Program-made: the position numbers and the translations under genes
Shown: piece after piece, positions 60,033-64,000 of the stretch
Position numbering within the stretch: position 1 is the stretch's first letter
Layout: the number at the start of each line of letters is the position of its first letter
Source of the DNA: Chimonanthus salicifolius
Lineage: Eukaryota > Streptophyta > Magnoliopsida > Laurales > Calycanthaceae
Assembly (NCBI GenBank): GCA_013350335.1
Contig: CM023533.1
Location: 28,998,869-29,062,868 of the forward strand
Direction: 5' to 3'
DNA length: 64,000 bases
The notes under the pieces: model-generated
Told to the model about the DNA's origin: nothing
The model's input: the letters and a program-made list of their open reading frames with translations, nothing else
Databases searched by the model: none

Positions 60033-60928
60033 AAATATTTATATAAAATATATATTAAATTTGTACATATAGAAACTAAAGAAAGTAGTGTAGACTTTCT
60101 TCAAGTCCATTATGTCATTCATGTGTAAAACAATGACCATTCATGAGGGCAGATAGATTCAAGCATTGGTTTTGTTGTAATGTTAGCATGGAAAAGATAA
60201 TGAATAATTTCTCATTTTTTAAATCATTAATTTCATGCTAAACTAAGTCTTTTTTGTTAATTTCATTTTTCCAAGACAAGCTGGTGACCTACTCAAAAAC
60301 TTATTTATTTAATAGCAGACCAATGTTAACATCTTGGTCTATGTGGGCTTTGTAATGTGAATCGTCTCAACAATTTCAAAATTTTGTTCAATAAATATAT
60401 TATATTTGAAAAATTCAACTTTAAATATATGAAAATAAAATAAAAAATAGCCATAGTTGTTGATGATGAAAATAAATATAAAGTCCATTTTATATAAATG
60501 GGGGCTTGTGGTTCAGTCAGTCAGGCAGTTGATGCCATTGGACTTTGTTTTCAATAAATCATTTTGAGTCCAAATTAAGTAAAATTTTATAAATTGTACA
60601 CCTATCTACCTTACTATTAATTTTAAAGTGTCTCTAGTCTCAATCATTCAATGGTTGGCTCCACAAGGAAAAAAGTTTCATAGTTACAATTTAGTATGAG
60701 CCCCATTTGAAGGTTAGAGCTATTAATATTATATATTATTACAGCCATGTGCATGGGGTTAATGGCTTGCATGTTGCTAGTAAAGTGTCAAAGTCAGAGA
60801 GTAAGATTATTTAAAATTATGACATATTATAAGCTTTGCTGTTTACTAGCCATCTGGGTTTTTCACATGGCCCAAATGGTGCATAGGGTGCGTGAGCATT
60901 GGCAAATAAAAATGATTTAATATATATA

Positions 60929-61076
60929 TTTTTTATTAACGCATAGAAAATTCAGACACAGTCCTATTAAAACTTCTATGGATGAGTTCACTATCCGTAA
61001 GACACTAGACTATAGGGGCTCAAACCCACAACCTCTTGCTTCCTGAGGCAGGAGGCAAGCAATTAAACTACACCAA
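60929..61076 (-). mobile_element. SINE family B copy 2, minus strand
   Basis: T run, then 'ttcagacacagtcctattaa', 'ggggctcaaacccacaacct' (reverse B box) and 'gcaattaaactacaccaa' (reverse A-box region), matching 22319-22486. Confidence 0.75.
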
Positions 61077-61089
61077 TATAAGTTATGGT

Positions 61090-62149
61090 TTAATATTTTT
61101 AATGAAATGATTAATATACATTGACATCTAAGAATAAGGTTTATCAAATGGGGTAGTGATGGACTTAGTTAAAATATTGTCAATAAAAAATCATCTTAAA
61201 ATGTGTAATTTGTGAAATTCAATAAGATTTGGGACAGTATTTAATTTTCAAACTTTTCTACAAATTCTTTTGACTATATTCTAAACTAATCAACTGTGTA
61301 ATGATTTTTTTTATTTTTTAATTATTTTTATTCATCCAAGCATAATTAAAATTCTATTTGCTTATCTTACAAGTTTTTTTTTTTAATTAAAAAAGGAAAG
61401 CAGATTTTGCTTTATCATTTAAAACCCTTTATACATTTTACTATCTAATGATTTTTAACATCTTTCCAAAGATCATTTTGAATGATCTTTGTCACACATT
61501 CTCTTTTTTTATGTTTTAAAATTTAAACTTTAACATAATAAGTTAGTACATCAAAGACAATCTAAATAACACTCAATACAACTCTCATATAAAATACTTT
61601 ATATTATATACTTTAGCTTTCTAAAATACCCTCTAAAAAAGTTTTAACTTGAAAAAAGAAGCTGATAAAACCTCTCTTATTCATAAAAGAGAGATAAGGT
61701 GGGCATTTAATTGATTAGTTGAGGATAAAATAAATTAATAATGAAATCTGATAGCGGGACCCACCGTTACCATTAGGCAGGGCAGGACCATCAGTCGGCA
61801 TCATTAGCATAATGCAATAAAGCGTTCGGGTCGGTGACTTTTCCCGTCAGCAAACAGGGCAAATCATCTATTTTTAGAAATCTTTAAATTGAGATTTTGT
61901 TGAGATATTTATGGGAGATTCATACTAATTCTTATATTGAAAATGAGGAAGATTTTTCACTTCAGCGACAGTCTATCAATATTTAAATTTAAACTTTTAT
62001 AAGTTATATCAATATTTAATTTGAACTCACTTCAAATTAGAATTTCTTTTAATGATAATTATATTAATAATAGGAAAAGAGACAAGTACAAATACAAAAG
62101 GAAAAAAAAACCAAAAAAGAAAACAGTCTGCAACTCTAATATACCAATT
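61090..62149. other. Spacer without recognisable gene
   Basis: AT-rich sequence with several T or A runs; no open frame with family features. Confidence 0.4.
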
Positions 62150-62314
62150 ACTATTTTTGGTATTAGTACTGGATATATGGGAAACCCGATACTCGTAAAA
62201 TCCACACAGGTGAGCCTATTATCCCTAGGGCACACAAACGTTAGGCTATGGGAGTTCGAACACGTAACTTCTCGTTTTCTGAAATGGGAGATAACCAGTT
62301 GAACTACACTCATG
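62150..62314 (-). mobile_element. SINE family B copy 3, minus strand
   Basis: 'aaatccacacaggtgagcct', 'gggagttcgaacacgtaact' (reverse B box) and 'ccagttgaactacactcatg' match the other family B copies in order. The short frames on both strands here are not genes. Confidence 0.7.
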
Positions 62315-62888
62315 TAGATCTGCATATGAAATTCACGAAAACATCTTAAACTAGTTCAATACAATCTTTTTAGACTCACAATATGTCATTCATCGATATA
62401 TTCATGAATTCTGCACTAGATGAACTTAACTTTACTTTGATCAATATAATTTTTTAATCTTTAAAAATTATCATTTTTTAAATTTAATAATTTTGTTTTT
62501 AACAAAAACTTCATTCTAAAAATATCTTCAAACTCATTTATTCTACCTTCACCTCTTTGGGCCACATACACCTAGAATTAGGGGAAACTGATTCTTAAAT
62601 TTAAATAAGAGATTTATGCTAAATCAATATAAATAGAAAGATAATGAATATGTCTTAATTGCCAGAAAGAAATTTTTGAACATAGTCTAAGATAATAATA
62701 ATATTACATTATTATGTTGGAGTTTTGGTAAGAAAGATGGTTAATGTGAAAAGTAGAGGGGTGGTAAAATTCTTTCTCGGCGGTGAATTCTCAACGGCAG
62801 TTTGTTTTGAGGAGAGTTTCATGATTAAGTTTTCCAGCAGAGGCGTGCTCTCTTTTGCCTCTATGCCAGACTGGACAGCTGAGATCAT

Positions 62889-62898
62889 GCCACGTGGC
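62889..62898. promoter_or_regulatory. Palindromic G-box GCCACGTGGC
   Basis: A perfect 10-bp palindrome with CACGTG core, 342 bp before the NET2 start codon. bZIP or bHLH factors bind such sites (family knowledge); its use here is inferred. Confidence 0.65.
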
Positions 62899-63191
62899 AC
62901 ATTCACCATCCCCTCTTTGGCTCCTCTCCTCTCCATATATTATTCCTACCGTATCGGCCTGGATCATGTCCTCTGTCTATTATACAAATTAAATCTTCCA
63001 TATTTAGCCAAAAAAAAAAAAAAAACACAACAGAGAAAAATGAGAAAAAAAATCAACCCAAATCTTCACATTTGCGTTGTCTTAGTTTTTTAATGATTCA
63101 AGACTTGTAAATGGATTGTTACAACTAGAACCATCTTCAATCTTCATCTCTATGGTTTCTTCCTTGCCACCAATATCTTCTTCTTCTCTTT

Positions 63192-63239
63192 AGAGAGAGA
63201 GAAGAAGAAGAAGAGAGAGAGAGAGAGAGAAAGAAAGAG
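63192..63239 (+). repeat. GA-rich 5' UTR tract of the NET2-like gene
   Basis: GA/GAA repeats run directly up to the ATG at 63240. Such CT/GA tracts are common in plant 5' UTRs. Confidence 0.8.
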
Positions 63240-63333
63240 ATGTTGCATAGAGCTGCAAACAATGCCTACTCCTGGTGGTGGGCCAGCCACATCAGGACAA
63301 GGCAAGGGAAATGGCTGCAACAAAACCTCCAAG
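63240..63333 (+). CDS. NET2/KIP1-like actin-binding protein, first coding exon (partial gene)
   Basis: The exon encodes MLHRAANNAYSWWWASHIRT followed by a KWLQQNLQ segment (31 codons plus one base) and ends at a GTAAGT donor at 63334. The YSWWWASHI core is the start of the NAB domain of the plant NETWORKED/KIP1 family, which binds actin filaments and links them to membranes. The very N-terminal MLxRAAxNAYSWWW form is typical of the NET2 group (pollen-expressed in Arabidopsis; family knowledge). The donor phase allows the expected next residue (D). The remaining exons, normally one long coiled-coil exon, lie beyond the window or in the last 0.6 kb, where I saw no second exon. Divergent from the TRB gene, with the repeat region between. 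Confidence 0.9.
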
Positions 63334-64000
63334 GTAAGTTTTTTCTTTCTTTGTTTTTTCTTCCAACAATTTGGACCATCTGGGTGTATTTCATTTGATT
63401 TCTAACCTGATGATTGATGGTGTTTTATGAGTTGGAATTGGATTTTGATATATGGGTTATGTTCATTATGGGTTTTTTTTTTTATGATTTTGATAGGCTG
63501 GAATGCCATATTCATATCAAATTATTGAAAGTTTTCTAGATTTTCTCTGGGCCAACTGGAAATTTTGTCATTTTACATGTTTTTGTCTGAATGTGGTTGG
63601 TTGGGGTTTCTTGTGAACGTATCCATTGTCATTGTTCTTGTATCTTATCTAATGGACTAGATTAGATAATTGTGTAGATTTGCATGACCCATTTCTGTGA
63701 TCCATGGACATCAACATTTAAACAAAATGGTAAATATGTTAATGGCTTCATTCTGCTGGTTGGTTTGGTGAGACAATGGCATTTGAGAACTCATGGTGAT
63801 GAATGTCGAGAAAATGTGAAGAAATGGATGACAACAAGAGTAAAAATCAATTAATTGAAGAGAATAATTATATAAAATTGGAAATAAATCAAAGCATTGT
63901 AAACATCCATTTCCTTTGCATACTTGAAGAGATTTGTGTCTCTGCCTTCCTAACTAATTACAAGGCAAAATAATTACTTCTATTGTGATACTTACAGAAA

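Noticed and set aside
62725..63093. 122-codon plus frame upstream of the NET2-like gene
   Set aside because: No homology, ends in low-complexity KKK stretches, and lies in the promoter region with the G-box.

Overview
The window is nuclear DNA of a flowering plant. Four plant gene families with GT-AG introns are recognisable, intron lengths are large (up to about 4.9 kb), and introns and intergenic DNA are full of LINEs, tRNA-derived SINEs, MITEs and LTR elements. The species cannot be fixed from the sequence; long LINE-filled introns would fit an early-diverging angiosperm or basal eudicot, which is inference only.

Layout. 1-22,670 (+): the 3' half of a DGAT1 gene (ten exons, 246 C-terminal residues, true stop codon), its introns carrying many LINE fragments in both orientations. 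22,671-26,355: intergenic, with a SINE and the first copies of a MITE family built on TATCGGCCGATA. 26,356-26,700 (-): a complete single-exon DUF3511 gene, convergent with DGAT1. 26,701-34,406: repeat-rich spacer with MITEs, SINEs, a roughly 150-bp tandem repeat and foldback elements. 34,407-44,718 (-): a complete six-exon Single-Myb-Histone/TRB telomere-repeat-binding gene; a TRIM retroelement, a LINE and a SINE lie in its introns and a telo-box lies just upstream of its start codon. 44,935-55,090: an AT-rich and GGGTAAAG-rich tandem repeat array split by an intact, very young 8,730-bp Ty3/gypsy chromovirus (45,253-53,982, minus strand). 55,090-63,239: spacer with a MITE, SINEs and a solo TRIM LTR. 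63,240 to the end (+): first coding exon of a NET2/KIP1-type actin-binding (NAB domain) gene that continues past the window.

The host genes have unrelated roles (triacylglycerol synthesis at the ER; a small protein of unknown function; telomere/telo-box chromatin binding; actin-membrane linkage) and do not form an operon-like unit. The most unusual material is mobile: (a) a MITE family with 8-bp target duplications (hAT-like) whose body consists of repeated palindromic TATCGGCCGATA blocks; (b) the chromovirus, which has LTRs that differ only by one T in a homopolymer, an uninterrupted gag-pol frame, and an additional 172-codon frame upstream of gag encoding an acidic protein with three CCHC zinc knuckles; (c) a TRIM with two PBS-like blocks.
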